This document shows positions 45,607 to 58,012 of a stretch of 64,000 nucleotides of DNA, piece by piece. Source of the DNA: Babylonia areolata (Eukaryota > Mollusca > Gastropoda > Neogastropoda > Buccinidae); assembly GCF_041734735.1 (NCBI RefSeq), contig NC_134905.1, positions 12,189,714 to 12,253,713 on the forward strand, read 5' to 3'. The translations under genes were made by a program, and so were the position numbers. The notes under the pieces are model-generated. The model saw only the letters and a program-made list of their open reading frames with translations, ran no database searches and was not told the DNA's origin. Each line of letters starts with the position of its first letter. Position 1 is the stretch's first letter.

Positions 45607-47146
45607 GTGGTAAACTTTAACATTGCCATTTTCTCTGCAAATACTTTGTCAGTTGACACCAAATTTGGCATAAAAATAGAAAAAATTCAGTTCTTTCCAG
45701 TCTTCTTGCTTAAAACAATATTGCACCTCTGGGATGGGCACCAAAAAGAAAGAAAAAAACCCACCAAATTATATGCAAACTGAATTTACTGTTATATTAA
45801 TATTTTTTTATTCTCTAAACTTGGCACTTTGATCTGATATTCTGACTCAACAACAAGAGCAGTCATTTTTATAATTTTTTGTTCAAACAGGAACTTCTTT
45901 TGCTAAGCATGGAAGTTATATTTATTTTGTATGTCTTTGGTGCAGCTAGTAAAAAAGGGAAATTAATCTGTAATTAATGCTGGGGGCTTAATTTGCTTTA
46001 AACTGATCTTTCTCATCTTAAACATTACATTTTGAAATTATACTCAATACATAAAAAGTTGTGTGTTTTACTCTCAGTGTACTGGGCTTTCACTATGTTC
46101 ATTTGCCCAAGTGATCTTTTTTGGAAAATACTAAAATCAATACGAGTGGACTTTATAGATCTGTTGGCTGAGCCCTGAAGGTCATGGGCAAAAATCAATT
46201 GCGTACACATATTTATACACATTCAAAGTGCGTGCTCATATTCTTTGCGAACGCGAACGATGCCATTTTGTTTCAAGTTGTTGACCTGCGTGTTCAATCC
46301 TTTATTCAATCAACAATACACGATAACATGTGATGGAAAGTTGGAGAAGGAGACCGTTAAATATTTATTCTGAGAAAAATTTGTGAACGCCTCATCACTT
46401 ACTGGAATGCCCCAAACTGCCATAAAAATATCCATAGAATCAGTCGGGATTCACAGTTAAAAAATAATAAAAGAGTTAATACCCTTGAATTGATGAAATG
46501 TAAAAATTTCCAGTCTTGACTTTTGTCAAAATGAAGTCCTTTTCATTTCATACGACGTTTAGAAGTACTTGTACTTGGCTCTACATGTTATTAGTTTAAC
46601 AAAATACTCAATTTTCATGTCAACTTTAAAACTATAAAACTAGAATGAACATAAAAGAGAAATTGAATCGACCATGTCAACCGGGTGTAACTAAACTTGT
46701 ACATCTATCTAGATCCAAAGAAAACGGCTAAATGTTGCAGTGTGATTGCAGCGATAGCCATGTCTCCTTTACCGCGGACTTAAAAAGAATTTTTAATTGC
46801 CCTTAAAGATTTTTTGAATGCACAAGATACACCAGAATAATATGATTTAAACCGCGTTCTCACTGCGAATACCACAATCAATTTATCGCCCTTTAAAAAA
46901 AGGCATGTTTAAATGTTATAGTTTTGAACGTCAGTGAAGGAGCCACGATAGTGTAATGGGTAAGACAGTTTCTTCTCACCCGAACACGCGGGGTTCGAAT
47001 CTACTGTTAGGACTTTTTTTCTTCTTTTTTCTTTTTCTTTTAACCCGAAGCTTTATAATAACAAATACATAACACATTTTAACGATTATATTTTTTTTTA
47101 AAGTGTATCACAAGTGAGTCTTGAAGGCCTTGCCTCTCTTGTTTTT
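45513..47146 (+). mobile_element. Hairpin-ended repeat, long form (about 1.63 kb)
   Basis: 45513-46060 and 47090-47146 match the two ends of the 33126 element. Between them lie about 1.03 kb absent from the short copies. Either this copy took an insertion or the short copies descend from an internally deleted master. The short copies at 33126 and 37110 share one junction (CATAAAAAGCTTGGATTT), favouring the second view. A tRNA-like Pol III head lies near the right end. Confidence 0.65.
46935..47005 (+). other. tRNA-like pseudo-head (A and B box), not a functional tRNA
   Basis: TAGTGTAATGG fits the A-box consensus TRGYNNARNGG and GGTTCGAATC fits the B box, about 40 bp apart. The T-arm and acceptor stem do not pair well and a T-rich tract follows, so it is tRNA-derived rather than a tRNA gene. 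Confidence 0.6.
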
Positions 47147-49125
47147 CTTGTTTTTGTAATCTTCTGAAGTTATGAGAGAATAGTCAGTGTCAGAGGCATG
47201 TCCAAAGTTGATGTGCATGGATGTGAGTGTACGAGTGCCTGTTGCTGTTTCAGGTTTTTTCTCCAGGTTCTGTGTGATCAGTGTTGACAGTGTTTCAGCC
47301 CTAGTATGGTTCTGTGTTTTGGGCTGGGCTAGAAGCAACAACGATAAACATTTCTGTTACACAGGGAGATGGCTTTTAATGACAGTGGTGATGTTATTGT
47401 GGAAGTTTGGAGTGACGTGCTGTGTGGCAGTTGTGAGAGGTGTCTTGGGTTGTGTCGGGTGTAACTGATCAGTGATGAGTTGGCGTTGTGTTTGGGAATT
47501 GTCGCCATCGCCAGTATCACTGGGGCCAGTTGACTAGTGGGATGAGGCTGTCACTTCATCATTTTGAGTAGCATGACACTTTTTATTTTATTTTGTAAAA
47601 AGTAGAAAGGGAGAATGGATATATGACAAAGAATTTCAGCTAGTAAGGGGATTAAAATATAAAGCGGAGGGGGGGTGGGGGTTCAACTGAAAGGATCAGA
47701 ATCCTCATAACCATGTCAGAAAACATAAGACATTTCAGTTCTGTTGGAACATAGCAAAAACTTGACAAGGGTATAGTGAGTGTGCATTGTTTTGCTAATG
47801 TCTACAACAGAAGTCCAATCAGATGTGAATCAGACCTGAAACTTTACAGATATTTTGAAGTTCTGTGGACAATTATGTTGGCTGTTAAGTATTGTGTCCT
47901 TCAACTCTTGATGTGGTAGATACTGTACACTTTGTCCTGAAACTTGTCAGGAATTAAATGCAGAGCAGTTATGCCCCTCTGTAATGACACCACTCCTACT
48001 GCTAAAGAACTACTAGCATGCTTCCTCTTTTGGGCAATTGCTTATTTTTGTTCACATGAAAGTTGAGATGACAACCTGCAAGGTGAACGCAGCAGATTAG
48101 TTTAAATTAGTGTGTGAACATTAAATAACTTGGCATGGTTTTTATTGAAAATAAGTATGAAATTATTTTGTGTGGAAGTGTGCGCCCCCCGCCCCCTTTT
48201 TATATATATATATATTTTTTATTTATCTATCTTGAAAGAAGTTGATATGTGAAGTGTGTCAGTGTGAGTTCTGAACATAGGTCTTGACTACTTTTTCGGT
48301 TGATGTACAAGCTTATGAATCATAGGACAGTATGTGAAAAAATGTAGACTTATTTTTAAATATATTTTTTTTATAGGTAACCATCTACCATTATAATCAT
48401 TAATCATCTAGCATATTTGAACCATAGAACAACATATTTAGACCCCCTTTTTTTAGGGGATCATTGTGTGTGTGTGTGTGTGTGTGTGTTAACCATCTAC
48501 CATTACAATCATTTATCATCCACCACATATGAACCGTAGAACAATATATTAATTATTGCAACATGACTTTTTTCAACCTTTTTTTATAGTCATTTATAAT
48601 TTGTAATCATTGACATTAATAACCTGTACTCCCAGCAAACAGGAATGACATTTAAAAAAAAGGTGAAATAAATTTTTATAACTATGACGTGTGCTGTGTG
48701 TTGATGTCAGCTAAAGTGCAGTGGGAATGATCTGTATGTTGTGTGCAATACAGCAAATAAAACTGACAAAATTAGGGGTACACTGACAGAAGTTCCATAC
48801 TTTGGTCCATTGATGAGTTGGATTTACACTCAGTTCAACATTTATGCCAGAGCAACTTAAATTCTTAATCTGACAATCAAAAGAAGAAAAAAAAGAAAAG
48901 ATGATGTTGAACGCACTGTTGCATAATATGTGAACCAGGACATAGTCACACACACACACACACAAATATAAACAAAAACGCACACACAGTCTCTCTTTCA
49001 CAATCAGTGTATTTGTAAACCATACACAGTGTGTATCAAGCAAATTTATCAATACTGAATACTTACTCAGCACCCATCCTCTGCCAGAAACCCAGCTTTA
49101 AATGTTTTACAAGCACAAAGCCATC
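47147..49125. other. Intergenic DNA, no gene seen
   Basis: A repeat at about 47170-47345 pairs with 36105-36260 and ends in an AGCAACAACGATAAACAT motif like R5. There is a TG run at 48467-48489. A pair of similar AACCATCTACCATTA phrases occurs at 48380 and 48490. No coding content. Confidence 0.55.
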
Positions 49126-49129
49126 TGTA

Positions 49130-49500
49130 GAACACACTGCTTACCTGGGTATAGCCAACTGAGAGCTGTCTCCAGGCACTCATCATTCATTTCTTGTGTC
49201 ATTTTGCCAGGCTTTAGTTGCTGACACACCCACTCACACATTTATTAGTGAATATTTTACTATGGAATTTTGTCAGGAACATCTTTCTTGGACTTCTTTT
49301 AGATGTGTTTAGTGCATGCTACAATCAGGACCATGGTTTATCATCTCATCTGAATAATGTCCAGACTACCACTAGTGGAATGGGAGAGAATTCTATCAAG
49401 CATAGGATTTGATTTTGTATGCTCAGATTCTCATGCTTCCTTTACGCATGCATTTCCACTAAGCCACCTCTCCATGCGGTCTTGTTGCACCAAGATTCAA
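49130..49500 (-). mobile_element. SINE family S2, reverse copy
   Basis: It shares the TACCTGGGTATAGCCAACTG end, the central CTATGGAATTTTGTCAGG stretch (inverse of CCTGGCAAAATTCTGTAG) and the CCAGACTACCACTAGTGG motif with other S2 copies. The tRNA-like head is at about 49400-49490 on minus. Confidence 0.7.
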
Positions 49501-49779
49501 CAGTTAAGTTATATTTACCATGTCAAACTGATGCAAACTAGGCATATTAGTTTCTTCTGTCCAAACTTTGTGGATAGCTCAGCATCATCCTCTTAACCTG
49601 CCATCTGCTGGCCAAATTAAACACCATTTCTGACTGAAACAGATGACTCATTCTGTTGGCCAGCAAAGAACATCCCATGTGAACCACGTCAAGATCTGTG
49701 GGGATGGACAGGCCGGCATCCGATTTTGACACAGTAAGCATATTTAACCAAACCATATTCTATAAACTCCCTATTTTGG

Positions 49780-51032
49780 TGCCATACTCAGTCAACTGAT
49801 GCAGAATTCAAAGCAAATGGAGGGCAATGCCTAGTGGTTTGCATGGGGAGTCCTTGTATCAGTAACGACTGTATTAGCTGCAACAACGGAAACACCCAGG
49901 AACCATTTGCCCTGATATACAGAATTCCCTGATGATAAATTGATGAATAGATTCTCTCAATGGCAGAAGGCTGCCTCCAAAACATGCCAAAGAAGCACAG
50001 AGTGCTGAAAGTCGGCCAAAGTGGCAATGGCCCACACCTTATGCTCTGGACTTCAAGCAGCTGAGGTCTCTCCAAGCTGGAGAGTTGGCTTTCACAGTGA
50101 CCTGAGAACCCCAATGAGAGAATGTGTAAACAGCAATGTCTTTCTTGTAATTATGTTTAATAGAAATGAGAAGACATCTCTGAGGGGAACTACTGTGAGA
50201 CCTATCACAGTAGTTGCAGAGGCACCAGAGTGGACAGAGGTGCAGATCTTCATCCTCCTTAGGATGTCAGACACGGGTCTGATCCTCTGTGAGGTAGAAG
50301 GCACCTCTGGATCTTGGTTCTTCTAGAAACTCTTGAAGAAAATGGAGTGTGAAATAACCATCCTTGTGGAATGCCATGACCTGAGGCAAACCACTCTGAC
50401 CATGCATCTTGCTCCTACTTTGGGCAGTGGTCAGCAAAGGGAGGGGAGAAGATCAGAAGTTGAGAACATTGAAGGGGATGGACTGGACAGTGCTTTTCCA
50501 ATGAAAATTAGAACAAGGTACAAGTCTCACAAGGGAACTCCTCAAGGGTTGAGAGGCTCCAAGAATTGAGCCCCCCTGGAGAAGGAAATCCACTTAGAGG
50601 AAAGGCCTCTCTGAATGGAACTGTCTCAACAGATGTGGTTTGATGTCTTGATCCAGAGGGAGAACATGAGAGAGAGCCACCAGGTCTGGCTATCAAGGTT
50701 GGGCCAGCCAGTGGGATGTGATCAGGAGGGGCTGTGGACATTTCAACCTAGGGCTCTGAATGACCTTGGACATGACCTGAGCGGGGGAAGGGCATATGAA
50801 ATCAAGCAGCTCCAATGTAGAGAGAGAGCAACCAATGCCCCAGATTCCCAGTCTGAGACAGAGACATACAGAGCCAATGTACAAACTTGTTTCTATGGGG
50901 TCAACCGGTGACCTGCCAGAGATCAACACTGTCTGAAGGACCCTCCAAGACAGATGAGGGTGTCTGCCAAAAGATGGCCTTCCCTGCTATATGACTCTTG
51001 AGAGAGCAATGCCCCTGTAGTGAAACCATTGG

Positions 51033-51077
<45 letters not shown>

Positions 51078-52860
51078 ATGAGCATGTGTTTTTTCTGAGT
51101 GTATGTGTTTGTGTGAGTCTGTGTGCATGTGCGAGCGCAAGTGTGTGTAATCAGTTGCTACGATATGTTTTCCTTTTTGACTCACTTGTGTAAACAAAGT
51201 GAGTCTATGTTTTAACCCGGGTTACTACTACCCTGATGCTGGAAACAAAAAAAACAGATGACACACATCCAGCATGGCACTCCTACCCTTCTAGCTGAAG
51301 CACACAGAACACACAAGCATGGACACCTGAAGGAAAAAATGATCCTCACAAGAGGCATAAAGCCCCAAACCAAACAGGCGTGACCTTCCTCCAAGAAGGC
51401 CATGGGCGCAAAGCCTCGAAAAGTGTGACAGAACAGAGAGACCTTAACCTCTGCTCAGTAGTGACACACACACACACAAACGAGACTCCCCGATTGCACG
51501 TGAAAAACGTACAACCAGGAGAAAACATACACTAAACAATACTCCTATGGGGGAGGGTAAACTGGGAAGGGCATGCACAAAACAACACTCCACACAAGAT
51601 TGTCATGAGTTGTGACAGTTGGGAAGGGAGCATGTGGAGGGACTAGTAAGAGGTCCTGCACTAGTTGTTCCACCTCTAAAAAGGTGGTCCGCAGTGTACA
51701 AAGACCAAACCCTTCCCTTCCAGCAATCCTTCAAACACTTTCCTGTTGGGAAAGTTCCAAACGCCCAGGAATCCTTAATAGGAGGGGGTAAGGGGTAGCA
51801 CCACTCACCAACCAGGCACTTATATAGCCCTCCTAGGCCATGTTGAGGACCTAAGGCAATCTGAGGTCCTGGAGCAGGAGGCTTCCTGCCTGTGTGTCCC
51901 CGGAGACACCATAGCAACAAGAATCAAATTTAATTTCCAAATGGATGAATAAAGACGCATTGATTATATTGTATTTTATTGTATTGTATTATACTGTACA
52001 ATCATTGCATGCTGTGCTCATGATCATGCTGCTCACAAAAACAAGGTAAACTCTTTCAGTGGGCAGTCTGCGAGATCTCCCAATAGAGCTGACGGCTGAG
52101 AGAGGGGAAACTGCAGGCTTCCTCAGCCTGGGTTGGGGACCCAAAGTTGACAGATCCTGAAGGGGAGGAGCTGGTGATCATGGTGGTCACCCTAACCGAC
52201 ACCCGCTTGGTCCCTCCAGCTGAGGCAGTGCACCCCCAGGACAGCACTGGATGTTAGTGGGTAAGGGGTGCTGGGCTGGTTTGGGGGGAGGGGATGGTGG
52301 GAGGGTGAAGACCTGGGATGCACCCCAGTATGGGTAGAATGGAGAAATCTACTAGAGATACTGGACTGACTTGACCCAAGGTGGGCAAAGGAGAGCTGTC
52401 CTTGCCTGAGGCCATGGCTTTCCCCCCACTGAGGGAGGTGGGAGAGGAGACTCAGCATCGGAGGGAGGAACAGAGACAGCAGTGCCCCCACTGCCAGCCT
52501 TATTAGCACACTGAGTATAAAGTGCAGATTCAAATTCCCTGGTAGGCATGTCCAGCCCCACATCACCACTAGCTACAGCAGACACAACTCTCACCAAGCC
52601 CACCCTCCATGTGGATCAACTTTGGGTCAGTCCTGACAACACTTCCCCTTTTTCCCCTTCCATGAAGAAACAAGATGGATGAATAAAGATGACTTGTTTT
52701 CCAGACTGTTATACAATAGTAGGTCCAGCTGTCCCTCAGCAATCTGTTTGCAAAGACGCATCGGCCAGATCGCAAATGGGGGAACCTATGGCTCTGGAAC
52801 CTGAGCACTAACCCAGCCTCATGGGTTTGGCCATTGCCGGATGGCATGTGAGTCCTTGCG
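49780..52860 (-). mobile_element. DIRS-type (tyrosine recombinase) retroelement, fossil
   Basis: On minus, recognisable parts run from a Pro/Ser-rich gag-like region (about 52850-51250), through RNase H-proximal sequence (about 50930-50690, LLITSHWLAQP), to a tyrosine recombinase C-terminal region (about 50120-49850, with HKVWAIATLADFQHSV). This order is that of DIRS elements. Most of the RT region is not recognisable, with a TG microsatellite and a piece of the hairpin-ended repeat near 51035-51222. It is broken, with many (well over five) interruptions and at least one secondary insertion, so it is an old copy. Terminal repeats were not identified. Confidence 0.65.
51173..51222 (+). repeat. 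Terminal hairpin of the hairpin-ended repeat, solo
   Basis: TTTTTGACTCACTTGTG through GAGTCTATGTTTTAACC is identical in layout to the left end at 33126 and 45513, but the rest of the element is absent. It lies inside the DIRS fossil. Confidence 0.8.
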
Positions 52861-52869
52861 ATCGGAACA

Positions 52870-53320
52870 AGTCATTCCCCAAAACTTTCAGCCTGAAAGA
52901 GAAAGTGAAGCAAGATTGAGACTGAGCGATAAAACAAAATGAACGTCAAAAACTGATGCAAGAGACTAAAATTCTGAGATGAAAACATCCCAGGAAGCCG
53001 CATGCAACAAGAAGCACACAAGAAATTAACATTTCAATTTCATAAAAGGTTGGCATAGACAGAGCAACTAAATAATTTACTCATCTCAGTGAGCAGTGGC
53101 CACTTGAATGAGTCACTGGTTTTGACTGGAAATGGCATTCAACTGGCTAGCAGACGACAGACGAAAAACGGAATGTCTTATTACTGAGTTAGCTGCAAAT
53201 TTTGGCCAACCAGAACAAACCAACAGGCCTTGTGTGCAACAGCTTGACATGGTTTAGTATATGACACAAAATGATATTTTCTTTCAGAATTTTGCCTGGG
53301 ACAACCCTTTTGTTGTTGTG
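52870..53320. other. Spacer with a dispersed repeat piece
   Basis: 53190-53265 shares TTTTGGCCAACCAGAACAAA and CAGCTTGACATGGT with 21520-21580. There is no gene. Confidence 0.5.
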
Positions 53321-53324
53321 TTTT

Positions 53325-53530
53325 TTTTTTTAAATGCGCTAAGTGCATGTTACATATGGGACCTTGGTTTATTGCCTCATTCGAATGACTAGTGTCATTA
53401 CTAGTGAACAGACCACTCCTCAAGATATAGTGGAGGGGAAGAAATATTGGCAACTGTGGACCTGTGCGTCCAGATTCTCTTGTCTCCAACTGTCCTAGGC
53501 AGTTACGTTACCATTTGGCCACTGCTCCAC
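53325..53530 (-). mobile_element. SINE family S2, reverse fragment
   Basis: It carries the inverse of the S2 head and early body (GACCTTGGTTTATTGCCTCA, TATAGTGGAGGGGAAG). It is shorter and more diverged than the other copies. Confidence 0.6.
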
Positions 53531-53758
53531 TCCAATTTTGTAAATTTAGAGCTATTTTTTGTCTGTAGATGCTGGTGGTTTATTACTCCTCTCTCACTCT
53601 CTGTGTCAGTTAACACGTTTATGTCTGTGATTGTGCATGCACATATATTGTAGTTTGTACAATGTACATTTTAGTGCTTTTGGGCGTGTTTTCTTTTAGA
53701 ACTTCACAGAATTTAAAATGGTAATTTTTTATTCACCAGTAACTTTGTGCGATAGCAT

Positions 53759-53759
<1 letters not shown>

Positions 53760-53798
<39 letters not shown>

Positions 53799-54150
53799 TG
53801 TGTGTGTGTGGATCACAAGTACATATGTGTGCGCTAGCAAGTGTGCTGTATGTTTGTGCACAGGGAGGGAAGAAGATGGAATAGCAAGACTGAGTATGTC
53901 TTTGTGTCAGTGTTTTGTGTTTTTGGACTTTAATTTTTTTTTGTTCAGCCAAAAGAATTACACTATTTAAAAACTGCAAAAAAAAAAAAAAAAAAAGTTG
54001 AAACTTAGATTGATGTTATACTGATCTTGTTTCACCAGGGTCAAAAGGGGGCTTTACAGACACACACGGACACAAACACAACACTGTGGATTGTTGACAC
54101 AAGATACAGGTAAAATATAAATCACCTGAATATGTTTTACTTAAAACCTG
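53760..54150. repeat. TG microsatellite and poly-A tract
   Basis: (TG)n at 53761-53810 and an A run at about 53979-53996. Nothing coding. Confidence 0.85.
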
Positions 54151-54510
54151 GTAACTCTGACAAATTAATCTCTGGGGTCCCAGGAACTTTAACCATAATT
54201 CTACAGGGTCCCAGACTACCTTCAGATGGTCCCTCTAATGCTGTACATACTAGTCAAATGTGCATTGCTACACACATACAGAGGAAGGCATATCTGATCT
54301 TCTAGTAATAATTGTCTTGGTTTCTGGGCTAAGAAGTGGCCACGGAAAACAACTTCTCGATGTAACAGCCAATCCTTACATCAGTCTGAAGCTCCTATTC
54401 TGGATTTTCACTCTTTTTATGTGTTCTTTCCAGACATTCTCAGAATATTTTCAGGAACCCATGTGATGTACATGCAGTGCATCCTTTCCATTTTCAAGGT
54501 GTGAGGGATG
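54150..54510 (+). repeat. Dispersed repeat R4, unsplit copy
   Basis: It contains in one piece the two blocks that flank the pogo and SINE insertions in YAP intron 3 (GGTCCCAGACTACCTT and CATTGCTACACACAT on the left; GTTTCTGGGCTAAG and TCCTTTCCATTTTCAAGGTG on the right). Confidence 0.7.
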
Positions 54511-55164
54511 CAAAGAAAAATTCCAGCCCCACTCCTCTCATGCCATATATCTATTCCAAGATCTTCACTATGGATATAATGTATACATCAAATTTTGATA
54601 GAACTGCACATTTAACTATGGTATGGTACTCAGTTTAACTATGAAAAAAAAAAATTTACATTACACTTGAAGTTGAAGAGTACATCCAAGCAAACAATAC
54701 CTGACTTGAGTTTCACAAGACTGGAAAATCCATGTGTCAAGCAATGAAAGGCTAGTTGGTCTGTATACCATCTTGTATAAAAATCTGAACTAGTAAAGCT
54801 ATGTACAGGTCACTCTGACTCCCAAGTAAAAATTCTGAGGCAATCTAGGGTTAAACAGTATAAATAACTATATCTCTAATGTGAATGCATTATGTTCTGG
54901 AAAAATGGTGTATCACTTTAAACCTGCATATAATATCTATGGGTCACACTTTGTATATCAGTTCCCTAGATGTGCTTAGTAAGGTACACTGAAAACTCAT
55001 AAATGGAAAAAAAAAAGAAAAAAAAAGGGGGTGTTGCACTGTGGCCACATGCTCTCCCCAGAAACAGCAGCTCAGATCCCCAACACAGAAATCTGATGTG
55101 ACAAAAAGTAGTACAATACAATCCAATACAAATCACAACACAAGCACCATGCAGACAATGCCAG
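54511..55164 (-). other. Presumed WDR53 3'UTR and flank
   Basis: This lies downstream of the WDR53 stop on minus. No canonical AATAAA is evident close to the stop. A-rich DNA follows at 55005-55030. No gene. Confidence 0.45.
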
Positions 55165-56187
55165 TTAGGACAAGGGATACACGGTCAGGTCACTGGTTTG
55201 ATCGGCCACCACCACAAACCACTGCTCTTCGCGAAGGAAGGGCGCCAGCCAGTTCACCTTGAGAGGGTGGGCGATCGTTTTCACCCTGCACACCTCCGTG
55301 ATGCTCTCGTTGCGTCGATCCTCTGGGGAGCTGTCCCCATTGGCCACCACCTCCCCCTGCATGTCATGCTGCTCCGCCTTGCTCAGGTCCCACACCATGA
55401 TCCGGGCATCATTGCCACCGGACACCAGCATCGTGTCTGAGGTGAAGTGAACCTGGGCCACGCCCTGCTGGTGGGCATGGAGACAGAACTTCTCCTGCAG
55501 GTGTTTGGACGTGCTGTCCATCACAGCCACCAGCCCGTTCTCCAGAGCACAGGCTGTCAGACTGCCATCCTTGCTGCGGGCCAGGTGGTGGATGAAGGGG
55601 GGGTTGATCATGTAGGCCGATACGTCACTTGTGGTGCTGTGCAGCTCCTGCATGTTGAACTGGTTGAGGCACTTGGGGCGGGAAAAGTCCCAGTGCACCA
55701 GGCGACAGTCAAGCCCTCCACTCAGCACCTCCCAAGGACGCTTGCTGCGGAAAAGCACAGTGGAGCAGATGTTAGTGTGCTTGAAGCGTAGCGTCTTGAA
55801 CACCTTTCTGTCCCCCAGTCCAAACACCTTGATCTCCCCACTGTCATCACAAGCCGCCAGAAACTGCTCTTTGTCATCCAGTGCCACCTGGTTGACCTCA
55901 TCCTGGTTGCTCTGGAACACAAACAGCACGCTGTCTGGCTGGGATGTGTCGATGATCAACACCTCAGCACCGAAAGCGGCATACAGAGTGTTGGACTTTT
56001 CTCTGGAGAACAGCACTGATGTGCAGTCTGTGTCAGGCCGGCTGAACTTGTGGAGGAGTTCGCCCGTACTGGACCACAGACACAGGTCTCCGTTCTCACT
56101 ACCACTGGCCACCATGCCTGACAGAGGGCTGACGTCTACACACAGCACAGGACTCGAGTGGCCTCCAGTCAAGTGGCACACTGCCAT
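55165..56187 (-). CDS. WDR53: WD repeat-containing protein 53 homologue
   Basis: It encodes a 340-residue beta-propeller protein; the family is reported to act as a DCAF-type substrate receptor of CUL4-DDB1 ligases (general knowledge, not seen here). It starts MAVCHLTGGHSSPVLC, very close to vertebrate WDR53, and ends VNWLAPF..VVADQTSDLTVYPL, also family-typical. WD units are visible at about 8-38 (GDLCLW), 105-123 (DDSGEIKVFGL), 150-170 and 245-278 (GGNDARIMVWDL). The ATG at 56187 lies two bases after a TTTGTGTGCAG acceptor, so a 5'UTR intron ends at 56190. The coding exon is single and intact. The vertebrate protein is about 358 residues. Confidence 0.95.
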   Translation of the reverse strand: MAVCHLTGGHSSPVLCVDVSPLSGMVASGSENGDLCLWSSTGELLHKFSRPDTDCTSVLFSREKSNTLYAAFGAEVLIIDTSQPDSVLFVFQSNQDEVNQVALDDKEQFLAACDDSGEIKVFGLGDRKVFKTLRFKHTNICSTVLFRSKRPWEVLSGGLDCRLVHWDFSRPKCLNQFNMQELHSTTSDVSAYMINPPFIHHLARSKDGSLTACALENGLVAVMDSTSKHLQEKFCLHAHQQGVAQVHFTSDTMLVSGGNDARIMVWDLSKAEQHDMQGEVVANGDSSPEDRRNESITEVCRVKTIAHPLKVNWLAPFLREEQWFVVVADQTSDLTVYPLS

Positions 56188-56676
56188 GTCTGCACACAAA
56201 ACAAGGAACAGGCATCCCAGGTACTATCCCTGAATCATTTTGACTCTTTAATTAGACAACTTCTTTTAAAAACTGTCTCTTGCTGGGTCAGTTATCTTTT
56301 AGTCTAATAACAGAATTTCATTTACTGTCTTGTGTAAATTTTCAGTTGCTTTATTTTGACAAAAAGTTTCTTAATGTCCCATAAAACTGTTGCAGAGTGT
56401 CTCCGGATGAAAAAGCACTTTTTTTTTGGTAACAGATATGAGTGATTATTTTCTCTGAAAAAACATTTTCTGCAAAGAGAGCAACAATATAATAATTTTT
56501 TTTTTAATTGTTAAAGAAAAGTAAAAAAACAAACAAACCCCTCCCCCCAAAAAACGGGGGGTGGCTTGCAAAGGATTTCTCCTGGACAAAGTAAAGGCTT
56601 GTCATGAACATTGCTTCAGGTTTTGAACTGGCCAACCCTAGGTGCAAGGACAAGATCAGCCTACTTCAGATTCTAT

Positions 56677-57067
56677 GACAGGCACAATAGCCAAGTGGTT
56701 AAAGTGTTGGACTTTCAATCTGAGGGTCCCAGGTTCAAATCTCAGTGACGTTGCCTGGTGGGTAAAGGGTGGAGATTTTTCCGATCTCCCAGGTCAACAT
56801 ATATGCAGACCTGCTAGTGCTTGAACCCCCTTCGTGTGTACATACACAAGCAGAAGATCAAATATGCACATTAAAGACCCTGTAATCCATGTCAGCGTTC
56901 GGTGAATTATGGAAACAAGAACATACCCAGCATGTAAACCCCCGAAAATGAAGTATGGCTGCCTGCATGGTGGGGTAAAAACGGTCATACACGGAAAAGC
57001 CCACTTGTGTACATGTATGTGTATATGAGTGAAATTGGTAGTTGCAGCCCACAAACGAAGAAGAAGA
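56677..57067 (+). mobile_element. Full-length tRNA-headed SINE (family S1)
   Basis: The tRNA-like head has an A box (TAGCCAAGTGG, 56688) and B box (GGTTCAAATC, 56732). The body contains GGAGATTTTTCCGATCTCCC, AAACAAGAACATACCCAGCA and GGTCATACACGG, and the tail is AAG repeats ending about 57067. At 391 bp it is the most complete S1 copy here. Others are at 16945, 29228 and 59764. Confidence 0.88.
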
Positions 57068-57971
57068 TTCTACCGTGGCTTGTCATCCATCAACACAAAG
57101 CATCTCACAACCCTAGTTGCAAAAGATGGAGCACCAGCCAGTTACACCTGCTGTCCTGGGACATTTCATCAACTGGAAACATGCACAGGCAGAGGAGTTT
57201 TATTTCCTGGAACAAAGGGCTTCTGATAGTGCATAAATATGCATCCCTGACTGATGCTTTGAAAATGAAAATGTATGTTCATCAATACTGGGACTGTCTA
57301 AAATTTAAAATGTCTAAAACAAAAAAAATGAAAATCATACCCCCCCAACATCCCCTCCCCAAATTAACAGAATGTACGTGCTGAAGACACAGCTGTTGTG
57401 GCATCTCTAGCAGCTATCCAGTCCAGGATGGTCTTCTCCAAAAAATATATATATATTATCTAATTCTGTGATACTGATAGGGGGCTAGCGACAGGGGTAT
57501 GTGGACTGCCCCCCCACCCCCTTCCCTCAACCCCCGCCTCAATATATGTTTGTAGAGTGTCTCTGAGCACCAGGATACATGTGCCTGGTGCTGTCTGAAA
57601 GCACTATTAGCAGAAACACTTTCTTAATTAGAATGTGTCTTTGCTGAGCTTTTAATGAATTTATCATCTATGATTACTTTTATTGTTGTTATCATTATAT
57701 CATTTAAAATTTTTTTTATTCATTTATCAGACATCCTCAAACTACCAGTCATATGCAGGAGATCTGTCTGCATGTTGACTTTGGCTGCTGGAGGAGGAAA
57801 AAGAAGAAGAAGGATGCGGAAGAGTGAGAGCAGGAGAGAGAGAGAGAGAATGAGACAGAGAGAGAACACTAAACTGATCACTGAAATTTATTAATGTATT
57901 AGCTGTAATGCTCTAGTGCCATAGTATGTACCAATCAGAACAAAAATGATGCAAAGCAGATAAAATTGAAC

Positions 57972-58012
<41 letters not shown>

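Noticed and set aside
46935-47005. Functional tRNA gene
   Set aside because: The boxes are good but the acceptor and T stems do not pair; it is better read as a tRNA-derived element head.
50021-50911. Plus-strand open frames in the 50-51 kb region
   Set aside because: They are the opposite strand of the DIRS-type fossil; the recognisable similarity is on minus.
55198-56233. Long plus-strand open frames opposite WDR53
   Set aside because: They are antisense shadows of the WDR53 coding exon with no family resemblance.
56677-56760. Functional tRNA gene at the SINE head
   Set aside because: It is embedded in a repeated ~390-bp SINE with other copies in the window; the cloverleaf is incomplete.
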